A DNA stretch of 64,000 nt from an uncultured Erythrobacter sp. (GTDB taxonomy: Bacteria; Pseudomonadota; Alphaproteobacteria; Sphingomonadales; Sphingomonadaceae). The translations under genes and the position numbers were made by a program. Of this stretch, positions 26,482 to 35,863 are shown one piece after another (position 1 is the stretch's first letter; each line of letters begins with the position of its first letter). The notes below the pieces were generated by a model. That model was not told where the DNA came from. It saw only the letters and a list, made by a program, of their open reading frames with translations, and did not search any database. The stretch is taken from positions 310,001 through 374,000 of the forward strand of contig CANLVN010000001.1 of NCBI GenBank assembly GCA_947494705.1, given 5' to 3'.

Positions 26482-28956
26482 ATGGTGGCGGGGGGCTCTT
26501 CATTACTGATGCGCACTAGCGCTTGGGCGATGGCTCTCGCGCTCATCGTCGGGGTACCACAATCGGCTCTTGCGCAGGAAGCTTCGCAGCCGGCGCAAGC
26601 GCCCGCGCGAGCAGATTCTGCGGACAGCGTCGCATTTTCGGTACCGCTGACTTTTGCCAATCGCGCCTTGTCCGACGTAATCGTGCAGATCGGTCGCGAT
26701 CAGAGCGTGGCGATCGAAAGCGAAACGTTCCGGCTCGCCATGGAACGGCTGCTCAACCAGACCGGGCTCGAAGCGCTCGACCGCGCGATCGGCGCGGAGC
26801 CATTCGTTACTCCTGAAGAACTGGCCGCAATCGGCATCGAGGTCGAATTCGACCTCGCACAATTGCAGCTCGTCGTGGTTTCGATCGCGGGCGATCTGCG
26901 TCCGGTGCAACAACTCACCGGCCAGCGCCGCGAGTTCGAGCAGGAAGAATTGCAGCCGACGATCCAGCCGGCACGGTTCAGCGCCTACCTGAACACCAGC
27001 GTAAATCTCGTCTACAACGATGAAAACGGCGCTCCGCCGCCGGATCTGTTCCTGCTCGGCGCGGCCCGGTTCAAGGACGTGGTGCTCGAATTCGACGGTG
27101 GCTTCACCGATTCGCTGGGCGAAGGATACCAGTTCTACCGTCGCTCGCTTCGCGCGGTTTATGACGAGCCCGAAAAATTGCGGCGCTGGAGTGCCGGCGA
27201 TCTGCTGCTCGACAACGGCAACCTTCTGGTGTCGCCCTTCATCGGCGGGGTCGCGGTGGAAAAGGGGCGCCGCAACTTCAACTCCTTCACCCGTCCACTG
27301 CGCGTCACCGGCAGGGAAATCCAGGTCACATCACCCTCGACCGTGGAAGTGCTGGTAAACGGCTCCCCATTCCAGACGCTCGAGCTGCAACCGGGCACCT
27401 ACAGCCTCGACGACCTGCCGATCCGAGTCGGCACCAACGATGTGCAACTGCGTATTCGCGACGCCTCGGGACGCGAGCAGATCGCGCGCTTCGACTATTT
27501 CTTCGAACCGTTCGAACTGGATGCGGGCGAGGAGGAATATTCTCTCGCCGTCGGCGTGATAGCCGAAGAGTTCGGACTGCAGCCCGAATATAGCGACGAT
27601 TTCGCGCTGATCGGAAATTATCGCAGAGCCTTGACCGACCAGTTTATCGTCGGTGGAGGAGTGCAGATCGCGCGAGACCTGCAGGTTGCCTCGCTCGAAA
27701 CCCAGTTTGTCCCCCAGTTCGTCCCGGGCGTGTTCGATTTCCAGACCGCCGTCAGCATCGGCAACGGGACCGGTTTTGCCGCGCGCGGCGGTTACCGCGT
27801 GGTATTCGGGCAAGATTCCGAGAATCGGATTTCTGCTACATTCGACTACGAGAGTGCCAACTTTCGCACTGTGGGTGACATCTCGGATTTCCGGCTCGAG
27901 AATTTCTCCGCCTCTGCCGCTTATAGCCGGGCGCTGTCTCCGCGAGCGGGCGTGGTGGTCGGAGGGTCATATTTCAACAGCGGTAGAGGGCGTGATCAGA
28001 GCAATATCTTTGCCGACCTCACCTATCGCCTGCGGGACAATATCTCGGCCAATGCCGGAGTCGAATACGGCACCGGCTCGTTCGGCCCCAATTTCGGCGT
28101 CCGTGTCGGCATTTCGATATTGTTGGGGCGGCGCCATCGCGCCGACGCAGACTATCGCAGCCGCCGCAAGATTGCCCGCGCCTCGCTTTCGCGCGGGACC
28201 GACAACAATGTCGGCTCGCTCGGTTATTCGGTAAACCTGCAGGACAGCGAGGGACAGACATCGGTCGACGGCATCGTCGACTATATCGGCAACCGCTTCG
28301 AAGCGCGCGCTTCGCTCGGCACCTCGGGCCCGCAATTCGGCGACTTCACCCAGAACCAAACAGCGAGGTTGCAGGTCAGCAGCAGCTTCGCCTTTGCCGA
28401 CGGGGCATTCGGTATCGGACGTCCGATCGAAGACGCATTCCTCGTCGCAACGCCGCACCCGGCGCTTGATGGGGTCGACGTCATCGTAGGGCGCAGCCTC
28501 AACCGCGGCGAGTACGAGGCGTCGAGCGGCACTTTCGGCGGCGCGGTCGCCAACAGCCTTGGCTCCTACAACACGCAGGATGTGCAATACGACGTCGACA
28601 CGCTCGAGGCCGGCTACGCCATCGGCTCGGGCGTCGAACGGCTCGATCCTCCCTTCCGCGCGGGCTATGCGCTCGAAGTGGGCACCGATCGCTTCGTCAG
28701 CGCGGTCGGCTTCCTCGAGATCGGTGGGGAGCCGGCAGAACTCCAGGTCGGAGTCATCTCGTCCGAAGACGATCCGGGATTCGAGCCGCAACCCTTCTTC
28801 ACCAATTCGGGCGGGCGCTTCGGTATCCTCGGACTGGCGCCGGGCCGCACCTACAATATCCGCCTGAATGCGAGCGGGCGCACCTTCTCGATTGCCATCC
28901 CCGAAGGCAACAAGGGACTTTACCGCGCCAATACGATAGACCTACCGGTCGAATAG
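26482..28956 (+). CDS. outer-membrane usher (FimD/PapC-like)
   Basis: Up to 824 residues. The signal peptide MRTSAWAMALALIVGVPQSALAQ starts at an internal ATG (26509), which may be the true start. An N-terminal domain, a large beta-rich barrel and a plug-like segment (VTSPSTVEVLVNGSPFQTLELQPGTY, an usher hallmark) are present, and the C-terminus has the usual carboxy domains (FFTNSGGRFGILGLAPGRTY). It threads and anchors chaperone-bound pilins in the outer membrane. It follows the chaperone by 1 nt and precedes the tip-like subunit. Confidence 0.88.
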   Translation: MVAGGSSLLMRTSAWAMALALIVGVPQSALAQEASQPAQAPARADSADSVAFSVPLTFANRALSDVIVQIGRDQSVAIESETFRLAMERLLNQTGLEALDRAIGAEPFVTPEELAAIGIEVEFDLAQLQLVVVSIAGDLRPVQQLTGQRREFEQEELQPTIQPARFSAYLNTSVNLVYNDENGAPPPDLFLLGAARFKDVVLEFDGGFTDSLGEGYQFYRRSLRAVYDEPEKLRRWSAGDLLLDNGNLLVSPFIGGVAVEKGRRNFNSFTRPLRVTGREIQVTSPSTVEVLVNGSPFQTLELQPGTYSLDDLPIRVGTNDVQLRIRDASGREQIARFDYFFEPFELDAGEEEYSLAVGVIAEEFGLQPEYSDDFALIGNYRRALTDQFIVGGGVQIARDLQVASLETQFVPQFVPGVFDFQTAVSIGNGTGFAARGGYRVVFGQDSENRISATFDYESANFRTVGDISDFRLENFSASAAYSRALSPRAGVVVGGSYFNSGRGRDQSNIFADLTYRLRDNISANAGVEYGTGSFGPNFGVRVGISILLGRRHRADADYRSRRKIARASLSRGTDNNVGSLGYSVNLQDSEGQTSVDGIVDYIGNRFEARASLGTSGPQFGDFTQNQTARLQVSSSFAFADGAFGIGRPIEDAFLVATPHPALDGVDVIVGRSLNRGEYEASSGTFGGAVANSLGSYNTQDVQYDVDTLEAGYAIGSGVERLDPPFRAGYALEVGTDRFVSAVGFLEIGGEPAELQVGVISSEDDPGFEPQPFFTNSGGRFGILGLAPGRTYNIRLNASGRTFSIAIPEGNKGLYRANTIDLPVE

Positions 28957-28965
28957 GAGCTTTTC

Positions 28966-29895
28966 ATGCGCACGCGAATCATTCTTGGCGCCTTGGTCTC
29001 GATGGCTGTTTCCGGCACCGCGCAGGCGGCCGAATGCGATCCCGTTTTCGTCGATCGCGACTATTCGATCTTCGTTTCCGGGGTCGAGATAGAACCTGGC
29101 GGGCAGTCGGTCGAGAACCTTCAGGTGCGCGTCGGCAATAGCTCAACCAACTTGCCGGGACCGGGTGCTGGTGCAGCCGGTAATCCGCCCTGCGAAGCCA
29201 CCATTCTGATCGCTCGAGTCGACGGAGCCCAGGTCCCGGGGTTCCCCATCTACAGCATCCGCGCGCCGGGCAATCAGAGTATCGACATCCTGCCCGATCC
29301 ATCGCTCCCCGCTACTCTCGATGGCGGGGTCAGGATCGCGAACGCGCCGCCTGGACCGCAGGGGCGAGCCGTTCCTTTCCGGCTAAACGTGGGCACGGAC
29401 TGGGGGCTGACCGCAGGCACCTATGTCGAACAGCTCGTGCTTCTGCTTCTCGACGAGACCGGGACCATTGTGGATCGGACAAGCCTCACCATCACCATTG
29501 AGATTCCTGCTTCGGTCTCTATCAGGCTCGTGGGCGCGCTGGTCGGTGACGGGGCCGATGGCCCTGCGCTGGTCGATCTTGGCGAATTGTCGAATTCGGA
29601 AGTGACGCGCTCGTCGCCGTTCGGCGCAAGGATATGGAGCACGGCACCCTACCTCGTGGAGATATCCTCGACCAACCGCGGCAACCTGCTGAAGGAACAG
29701 GGCACCGAGACGATACCGTACAATCTAACCTTCGATTCGATGGAGGTCGATCTCGCCGCTGGGTGGGAGTTCTTCTATCCCCTCCCAACGACCGCCTCGG
29801 GTGTGCTGCGCAGGATGGCGGTTAAGGTACAGCCCGTAACCGCTTCGGCCGGCGAATATGCCGACCGGGTTGCGGTATCGGTTTCGGTCAAATAA
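28966..29895 (+). CDS. secreted SCPU-domain minor subunit or tip adhesin
   Basis: 309 residues with a signal peptide ending GTAQAAECDP. The C-terminal half (GTETIPYNLTFDSMEVD; ASAGEYADRVAVSVSVK) matches the SCPU pilin fold. The longer N-terminal part (DRDYSIFVSGVEIEPGGQ) has no recognisable catalytic motif and may carry a binding domain. A good AGGAG site precedes the ATG, 9 nt after the usher stop. Probably the last protein assembled at the pilus tip. Confidence 0.78.
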   Translation: MRTRIILGALVSMAVSGTAQAAECDPVFVDRDYSIFVSGVEIEPGGQSVENLQVRVGNSSTNLPGPGAGAAGNPPCEATILIARVDGAQVPGFPIYSIRAPGNQSIDILPDPSLPATLDGGVRIANAPPGPQGRAVPFRLNVGTDWGLTAGTYVEQLVLLLLDETGTIVDRTSLTITIEIPASVSIRLVGALVGDGADGPALVDLGELSNSEVTRSSPFGARIWSTAPYLVEISSTNRGNLLKEQGTETIPYNLTFDSMEVDLAAGWEFFYPLPTTASGVLRRMAVKVQPVTASAGEYADRVAVSVSVK

Positions 29896-29896
29896 T

Positions 29897-30313
29897 CTAA
29901 ATAGCGATTATGCCGAGGCTGATTGCCAGCGAGCCGTTCAGCCTGTTGGGCCGAACCGTGATCGGCACCGCGCGGGCCGAAGGACCGCTGCGATCGGCGA
30001 CATGGCTCGCGCCCGATTCTTCGAGCTGGCGGGTCTCACCGGCATAGGTGATCTCGATCTCTTCATTTTCGGCAAGGACCCTGTGCGACGCGACGATCCG
30101 GAATGCGCGTCCACTGTTGCACATCTCGAAGATCGATCCGGTCGCGACCCCGTCGCTCTCGTTTACGGCAAGCGTTGGTGCGCGAATTTCGCAGACCTCC
30201 GGAACGACCAGTGAGATTTGCATCCCGCTCGCCGAGCGATCGGAAGCGGCCGCAGGTGCGGCAAAGGCCGTGAAAAGGCTGGAGATGGCAATGAAGCCAG
30301 CGATTTTGCGCAT
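29897..30313 (-). CDS. small secreted SCPU-like protein (opposite strand)
   Basis: 138 residues with a signal peptide (MRKIAGFIAISSLFTAFAAPAAA) and a short beta-rich mature chain with two cysteines (EVCEIRAPTLAV and FEMCNSGRAF) and a strand-type ending (NGSLAISLGIIAI). It resembles a single SCPU domain. It converges on the pilus operon with only 1 nt between the two stop codons, so it has its own promoter. A GGAAGGAAA ribosome-binding site is present. It may be an alternative or regulatory minor pilin. Confidence 0.68.
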   Translation of the reverse strand: MRKIAGFIAISSLFTAFAAPAAASDRSASGMQISLVVPEVCEIRAPTLAVNESDGVATGSIFEMCNSGRAFRIVASHRVLAENEEIEITYAGETRQLEESGASHVADRSGPSARAVPITVRPNRLNGSLAISLGIIAI

Positions 30314-30668
30314 GCGGTGTTTCCTTCCGCATGTGTATTAGGAGCAATCGGTTAACATTCTCATCATGCGCGCGGGCAATCATTGCCGTTGCGATCGGGC
30401 GGCACGGCTCCAGGTTTGTCGGGCACTTCGGAAATAATGGAGCAAGGCGTTCATCTCGAATGTCGAGCGAGGCTCATTCGATCACCAATTACAGCAATTC
30501 TGCGCAAGGACGCGGGACTTTCAGATCACTGTCGAAATTGAAGGTCCGCTTTCGGGCATGAGCGGTAGGCGGTGGAACGTCCGTGCTTGGGGTGCAAAGC
30601 TGTCAAACTTGACCACCCAATAGCACTAAGCGACGCAGCAATAGCCGGGGATCGTCGTGCAGCTCAAA
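30314..30668. other. intergenic region left of the integrase remnant
   Basis: About 355 bp with no supportable gene. It presumably holds the promoter of the small SCPU-like gene. No tRNA-like sequence was found here. Confidence 0.5.
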
Positions 30669-31118
30669 CTACGCAGCCAGCAGCCCCCGCTCCATCTCAC
30701 CCATAAGGTCTACATCCTTCGCCGGATCGTGAAACAGGTGCCCGCATACGTCGTAGGTCATGGTGATCGACGAGTGCCCCAGCATCACCTGTATGCACTT
30801 CGGCGGCCATCCTTGATCGATGAAGAGCGAGGCAGCTGCATGCCGCATGGCATGCAGTGAGAACCTCGGAGCGCCCTCCCCGTCCACGATGCCGCACTTG
30901 AGCATCAGCGGCTTGAAGATGCGATTGTAGATGTTCGAGTGTGTCTCGACGTTGCCCACACCGTTCGGGAACACCAGGTCGAGATCACCCTTTGGGCAAG
31001 CCGCCTTCCAAGCCTTTAGCCCCAAGCCACTTTCGAGAACTTCTTGGTGCAATGCCAAGCGAGTTGAACCATCGAGATGGGGCGAGTAAGGTTGGAAAAC
31101 TTCACTTTTTGAGGCTCG
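30669..31118 (-). pseudogene. tyrosine recombinase (integrase), C-terminal remnant
   Basis: An open frame of about 150 codons gives only the C-terminal part of a phage/ICE-type integrase: LHAMRHAAASLFIDQ (box II His-x-x-Arg), LGHSSITMTYDVCGHLF with the catalytic Tyr, and a short tail. The N-terminal half, including the box I arginine, is missing; reading further upstream hits an in-frame TGA at 31119-31121. The ORF track starts at TTG 31058, but the coding-like frame continues upstream of it. It marks the left end of a probable genomic island and is almost certainly inactive. Confidence 0.82.
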
Positions 31119-31165
31119 TCAAGACCTACCGTCAGCAGCTCACGGGCCACTCAAAAGAAGTTTGT

Positions 31166-31183
31166 TGGTAGCGGAGGAGGGAC
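31166..31183 (-). repeat. left att-like direct repeat (tRNA 3' end)
   Basis: On the minus strand GTCCCTCCTCCGCTACCA looks like the acceptor-side 3' end of a tRNA with CCA. It matches the copy at 45115-45132 in 16 of 18 positions and the same orientation. It lies about 50 bp from the integrase remnant. Confidence 0.6.
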
Positions 31184-31310
31184 ATTTGAGGAACCTTTAT
31201 CCATCTGTTTTTGCTCACGTATTTCGATACAGGTCCGAAACGCACCCCCACTGATACCCCTAAGAAGGCGCACTTAGCGCCAACCCGTTGAATTAGCGCG
31301 ACTGACCGAT

Positions 31311-31748
31311 TCAGACCGCTTTTCTCCATTGGAGAATGTGGCGGCGAAACCGTTCTGAACCAGTTGCCTCAGTTGCTGAAAGCGTGAGGCCTCCCTCACC
31401 GTCGAATTCGAAACGCCTGCGTTGCTCGGTCCCGGAAAAGTCCGGGTTGAGCGACATGGCGACTGAATGAACAACTTCGTCGCCTTCAATGCGCCATGGC
31501 CCAGCATAATGAAAATAGCTGTCAAAGGCCGCCGCCTTCTGTTCGGGCGCAGCATTGCGGGCATTGGTGATGCCGAATTTCGGACGGTCGCTTTGGGCTA
31601 TGCTTGCCGTCATCGTCCCATCGCCGGAATAGACGATATAGCCATGCGCGGTATCGCCGAACGGACGGGTGACGGCACCATCGGCATATTCGATACGCCA
31701 ATCGGCCAGCACCCATGCTCCGATGAAGTCTTCACGATCATGCGGCAT
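31311..31748 (-). CDS. lipocalin-like domain protein
   Basis: 145 residues from ATG 31748 (MPHDREDFIGAWVLADWRIEY), which overlaps the end of the aldehyde dehydrogenase gene; the longer ORF start lies inside that gene and is unlikely. FIGAWVLADWRIEYADG and VYSGDGTMTA match small lipocalin-like (DUF1348/lipocalin_5-type) proteins that bind hydrophobic ligands. It is the last gene of the catabolic operon and could bind an aromatic or terpenoid intermediate. Confidence 0.72.
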   Translation of the reverse strand: MPHDREDFIGAWVLADWRIEYADGAVTRPFGDTAHGYIVYSGDGTMTASIAQSDRPKFGITNARNAAPEQKAAAFDSYFHYAGPWRIEGDEVVHSVAMSLNPDFSGTEQRRRFEFDGEGGLTLSATEATGSERFRRHILQWRKAV

Positions 31749-33456
31749 CGGACAATTCCTTGTGCAAGGCGGGGCGGCGATTCTGCACGATACGAAAGCG
31801 ACTGGCGACGAAGGCCAGATCCGCAAGGCAGGCATTGCCAGCAGGGTTCAGCCCCGAAACGTGATAGTCGCTGTAAGCAGCCGCGAAATTGGCCCACATC
31901 GCGCCGTGAAGATTGATCGACAGATTCATCCCCGCAACCGCGCAGGCATTGAGCGATCGTGCGATGAAGTCCTCGTCGGTGGAATACAGATAGGACGAGA
32001 TGGCACCGTGCTTGCGGACCAGTTGCGTGGCCTCATCTACGGCGGCGTCACCGGTCTCGGCGGCGATGAGGAACATGACCGGCCCGAAATGCTCTTCGGC
32101 GTAAAGCGTTTCATTGCCGGATGCGATCGCGACGATCAGCGGCGTCATCGTCCGCGCATCGGGAAAGTCGGGATGTGCATAGGGCGCCGGTCGCCGCAAG
32201 ATACGGGCATCGCCATGCTCTTGCGCGCTGAGTTCGAGCCGCCGGACGATGTCGCAGCTCGGTTCGGCCTGCACCGCGCCCATGATGGCGGCGGCCATGG
32301 CCGGGCTGTCGGCAATTTCATCCACCGCAGCCACCAGCGCCTGCGCCACCTGTTCGAAGGACACATGTCCCTGCGCGGTGGTGATACCGCTGCTGGGAAT
32401 GTAGATGTTCTGCGGGCTGGTGCACATCTGCGCTGAGAACAGGCAGGTCGCACGGGCTATGGCCTTTGCCGTTTGCGCAAGATCGACACAGCTTTCCAGC
32501 ACCACCGAATTGATCCCGGCGGTCTCGGTGAAAAGCAGCTTGCCGGTGACCGTGCGCTCCAGATGCCCGCCATAGCGCGGGCTTCCGGTGAAATCGATGA
32601 TCTGCACTGCCGGATGATCGATGAAGGACTGCGCCACGGGTTCTTCAATCGAATCGATCGCCAGCGTCACGAGATTCGGGTCGAAACCGAATGCTGCCAG
32701 TGTTGCGCGGCATTCCTGCACCACCATGGCCATCGGCAGGATTGCGATGGGATGCGGTTTGACGATGACCGGATTGCCCGTCGCCAGGCTGGCGAACATC
32801 GCCGGATAGGCATTCCATGTCGGGAAGGATGCACAGCAGATCACCAGGCCCACCCCGCGCGGCATCAGCGTATAGGTCTTGTCGAGCGCAACCTCCTCGC
32901 TGCCGAAGGTGCGTTCCCACCGGGCCGAAGGCTGTATGTCGCGCATCGCCTTTGCGGCATAGGCAAGAGCTTCGATTCCGCGGTCCAGGGCATTCGGGCC
33001 GCTGCCGCTGAACGCCTGGGTATAGCTTTGCCCGGCAACATGCATGACGGCATGCGCCATCTCGAAATTGCGGTCATAGATACGTTCGGCCATTTCCAGG
33101 CACACTGCGATCCGTGCCTCGAACCCGGTGTTGCGCCATGCGGGCAAGGCCGCCTGTGCCGCATCGATCAGGGTGACGGGGTCGCTTTGCGGATAGGTGA
33201 TGCCGAGCCGTGCACGGGTGAAGGGCGATTCCTCATCGCCCAGCCAGCCGATGATGCCAGGCTGATCGAGATCGAACGGCTGGCCAAGTCTCGCCTCGAA
33301 CGCGGCCTTGCCCGCCTGCGGCTTGCCGGGTGCGTGAAACCTGGAGCTCGGCGAATCCCGGAAAGGGCTCCAGTTGCAGCGCGTCTCGACGGCGTGGATA
33401 GCGGCCTCGAGGGTTGCAGCGTGTCGTGCGACAAGCCGATCAAGCGTTTCCATCAC
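31738..33456 (-). CDS. PaaN-type aldehyde dehydrogenase
   Basis: 572-residue aldehyde dehydrogenase of the PaaN kind (phenylacetate degradation protein family), with the cofactor-binding segment GNPVIVKPHP and the nucleophile region FSAQMCTSPQNIYIP, where the Cys is the likely catalytic residue. It oxidises an aldehyde, probably one produced by the neighbouring oxygenase or thiolase chemistry, to an acid or acyl-CoA. The stop overlaps the lipocalin start. It lies in an operon with thiolases and a CoA ligase. Actual involvement in phenylacetate degradation is unproven because other paa genes are absent. Confidence 0.82.
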   Translation of the reverse strand: MMETLDRLVARHAATLEAAIHAVETRCNWSPFRDSPSSRFHAPGKPQAGKAAFEARLGQPFDLDQPGIIGWLGDEESPFTRARLGITYPQSDPVTLIDAAQAALPAWRNTGFEARIAVCLEMAERIYDRNFEMAHAVMHVAGQSYTQAFSGSGPNALDRGIEALAYAAKAMRDIQPSARWERTFGSEEVALDKTYTLMPRGVGLVICCASFPTWNAYPAMFASLATGNPVIVKPHPIAILPMAMVVQECRATLAAFGFDPNLVTLAIDSIEEPVAQSFIDHPAVQIIDFTGSPRYGGHLERTVTGKLLFTETAGINSVVLESCVDLAQTAKAIARATCLFSAQMCTSPQNIYIPSSGITTAQGHVSFEQVAQALVAAVDEIADSPAMAAAIMGAVQAEPSCDIVRRLELSAQEHGDARILRRPAPYAHPDFPDARTMTPLIVAIASGNETLYAEEHFGPVMFLIAAETGDAAVDEATQLVRKHGAISSYLYSTDEDFIARSLNACAVAGMNLSINLHGAMWANFAAAYSDYHVSGLNPAGNACLADLAFVASRFRIVQNRRPALHKELSDAA

Positions 33457-33468
33457 AATGAATATCCG

Positions 33469-34629
33469 TCAGTTGATACGTTCGACGATCATGGCGGCGC
33501 CCGTGCCGGACGCGCCCGTAACCACCACCAAACCAAGCGTTCCGTCCGCCGCATCGAGGCAATCGAGAAGCGTGGAAGTCAGAATCGCCCCGCTCGCCCC
33601 CAGCGGGTGTCCCTTGGCGATGTGGCCGCCGCTGGCATTGACCTTCGCCGGATCGGGATTTCGGTCGCGCAGGAATTTTGCGATCGTCACGGAAAAGGAT
33701 TCCATGAATTCGATACGGTCCATATCCTCCAGCGACAGTCCGGCACGGACCAGCGCCTGGTCCATCGCGGTGAAGCCGGCGGTAAGCGATGCGGCGGGGT
33801 CTCCACCGCAATCGGCATAGGCAAGAATACGCGCGCGCGGAGTTGCACTTGCATCCCGCTTGCCGATCAGCGCCAGTGCCGCCCCGTCGCAGACCGGCGG
33901 GGCATGGCCGAGCGTATGCAGCGGCTCGAACTGTTCGCCCCCCAGCGCATCGGCATAGTGGTGTTGCAACACGCCGAAGCCCGGCGGCATCACAGCCAGC
34001 GATCCGGCATCGGTTCTCGACCGAACGCATTCTTCGGCTGCCAGCGATCCGGTATCGACGCGAGACCGCACCAGTGCTGCCTCGCTCTCGGCGGCCGCTG
34101 CCCTTTGCTGCGAGGCCAGCGCAACCGCGTCGAGTTCTTCGCGCGTTATGCCTTCGCAATTGGCCAGCCTGTCCGCCGCCAGCACTACAGGAATGTACCG
34201 CGCACGATGCGGGAAGGAGAGATCGGTATAATAGCTCGCCCGGTCTCCCATGAAGGGTACCCGGCTCATGCACTCTACCCCTCCAGCGAGAACTCTTGCG
34301 GCCTGATCGCTCGCCACCATCGCCGCCGCCTGGCCTATCGCGGTCAGGCCCGAAGCGCAGTAATTGTTGAGCGAGATGGCCGCCGCCCTGTCGGGCAGCT
34401 CGGCATGTAGCTTGGAGACCAGCGCGATATGCCCCCCCTGATCATCCACCTGCCCCACGCATCCAAGCAGCAGAGCATCCGGTATTCGCACACCGTCGCC
34501 ACAGTTCGCCGCCAGTGCATCGACCTGCTGCCGCACCAGTTCCTGCGGGCTCAACCCGGCAAGACCGCCGTTTTCCTTCGCCTTACCCCGTGGTGTCCGC
34601 AACGCATCGTGAATATAGACCCCTGTCAC
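33469..34629 (-). CDS. thiolase (acetyl-CoA acetyltransferase family), unusual C-terminal site
   Basis: 386-residue thiolase with the acyl-accepting Cys in NNYCASGLTAIGQA and His in GGHIAKGHPLGASG. The second catalytic cysteine of standard thiolases (LCIGGG type) is replaced by VVTGASGTG. An imperfect internal duplication (RSRVDTGSLA and RSRTDAGSLA) lies in the mid-loop. A role in cleaving beta-ketoacyl-CoA is likely from the operon context, but the altered site makes standard thiolysis uncertain. Confidence 0.78.
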   Translation of the reverse strand: MTGVYIHDALRTPRGKAKENGGLAGLSPQELVRQQVDALAANCGDGVRIPDALLLGCVGQVDDQGGHIALVSKLHAELPDRAAAISLNNYCASGLTAIGQAAAMVASDQAARVLAGGVECMSRVPFMGDRASYYTDLSFPHRARYIPVVLAADRLANCEGITREELDAVALASQQRAAAAESEAALVRSRVDTGSLAAEECVRSRTDAGSLAVMPPGFGVLQHHYADALGGEQFEPLHTLGHAPPVCDGAALALIGKRDASATPRARILAYADCGGDPAASLTAGFTAMDQALVRAGLSLEDMDRIEFMESFSVTIAKFLRDRNPDPAKVNASGGHIAKGHPLGASGAILTSTLLDCLDAADGTLGLVVVTGASGTGAAMIVERIN

Positions 34630-34632
34630 GCC

Positions 34633-35862
34633 TCAGACCCCGACAACGAAGCTGCATGCTGTCGTGGCGCTGCCGCCCACGTTAAATGTCGCGACATTGC
34701 GAGCCCCGTCGATCTGGTAATCGCCGGCATTGCCGGAAACTTGGCGCCAACTGTCGAGCATCATCCGCACGCCCGTGGCACCGACCGGATGCCCCGAGCC
34801 GATCAGCCCGCCCGAGGCGTTGACCGGCAGCTTCCCGCCAAGAGCGATGGTACCGTCTTCGATCGCACGCCAGCTTTGCCCGGGTGGAGTGATCCCGAAG
34901 TGATCGATCGCCATATATTCCGTGACCGAGAAACAGTCGTGCACCTCGACCCCGTCGCATGCATAGATGTCGTCCATTCCGGCACGGCGCAGCGCATCCG
35001 TCATGGCCTTGCGGACAAAGGGAAACACGTATGGCTGGCCCTTGCTGTCGTTGATCTTGCGCTGATACAGAAGCGGTGCGGTGGTGTGCCCCCAGCCCTT
35101 GATGCGCGGCACCGACGACAGGGGTATGCCGCACCGTGCGGCCCATTTCTCGGCATAGTCGCGTGAGGCGAGGAAAACCGCCGCGGCGCCATCCGTCACC
35201 TGCCCGCAATCGGACTTGCGCAGGCGGCCCTCGATCCGCGGGTTCGCCTCGTCGTTATCGCCCAGGTGATCCTCGGCAATCGCCCAGCCCCTCGTTTGCG
35301 AATTGGGGTTGCGCTTACCATTGGCGAAGTTGTTTTCGGAAATCGCACGCAGATGAGCCCGGTCGAGACCGTGGCGTTCCTCGTATTCCTCCTCGACCTG
35401 CGAGAACATGTAAGGCCACAGATAGCGTGCCGAGGTTGCTTCCTGCCCGGCCCATGCGGCGGCGCCCAGATGTTCGGCCGCGGTCTGGCCGGGAACATTC
35501 CGCATCAGCTCTATCCCGAGCACCAGGGCGAGATCATAGCGTCCCGCCTCGATCTCGGCCGCTGCGGCAAGCAGAGCGATACTGCCCGAAGCGCAGGCCG
35601 CTTCGTGGCGCGAAGCCGGCACGCCGGACAGATCGGGATGCACATGGCCGAAGAAGCCGCCGAGCTGGCCCTGCCCAGCAAACAGCTCGCCGACGAAATT
35701 GCCGACATGTGCGGTTTCGACTTCGCCCGGCTCGATCCGTGTGGCGGCGAAGGATGCCTCCGCCACATCGCGAAACAGATCGAACAGCGTCTGCCCCTCC
35801 CGCGCTATGTTGCGTGCAAAGTCGCTTTGTGCGCCGCCCAGGATGAATACTTCCGGCGTCAT
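34633..35862 (-). CDS. SCP-x-type thiolase
   Basis: 409 residues with the nucleophile motif RHEAACASGSIALLAA and the SGHPVGATG His motif. Its C-terminal end (TFNVGGSATTACSFVVG) lacks the CxG motif, as is normal in SCP-x/lipid-transfer-type thiolases. It adjoins the other thiolase by 3 nt and the CoA ligase by 1 nt. A beta-ketoacyl-CoA step on a bulky or aromatic side chain is likely. It may form a pair with the other thiolase. Confidence 0.83.
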   Translation of the reverse strand: MTPEVFILGGAQSDFARNIAREGQTLFDLFRDVAEASFAATRIEPGEVETAHVGNFVGELFAGQGQLGGFFGHVHPDLSGVPASRHEAACASGSIALLAAAAEIEAGRYDLALVLGIELMRNVPGQTAAEHLGAAAWAGQEATSARYLWPYMFSQVEEEYEERHGLDRAHLRAISENNFANGKRNPNSQTRGWAIAEDHLGDNDEANPRIEGRLRKSDCGQVTDGAAAVFLASRDYAEKWAARCGIPLSSVPRIKGWGHTTAPLLYQRKINDSKGQPYVFPFVRKAMTDALRRAGMDDIYACDGVEVHDCFSVTEYMAIDHFGITPPGQSWRAIEDGTIALGGKLPVNASGGLIGSGHPVGATGVRMMLDSWRQVSGNAGDYQIDGARNVATFNVGGSATTACSFVVGV

Positions 35863-35863
35863 C

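Noticed and set aside
32473-34410. 645-residue plus-strand ORF
   Set aside because: It is antisense to the PaaN and thiolase genes and shows no domain or signal.
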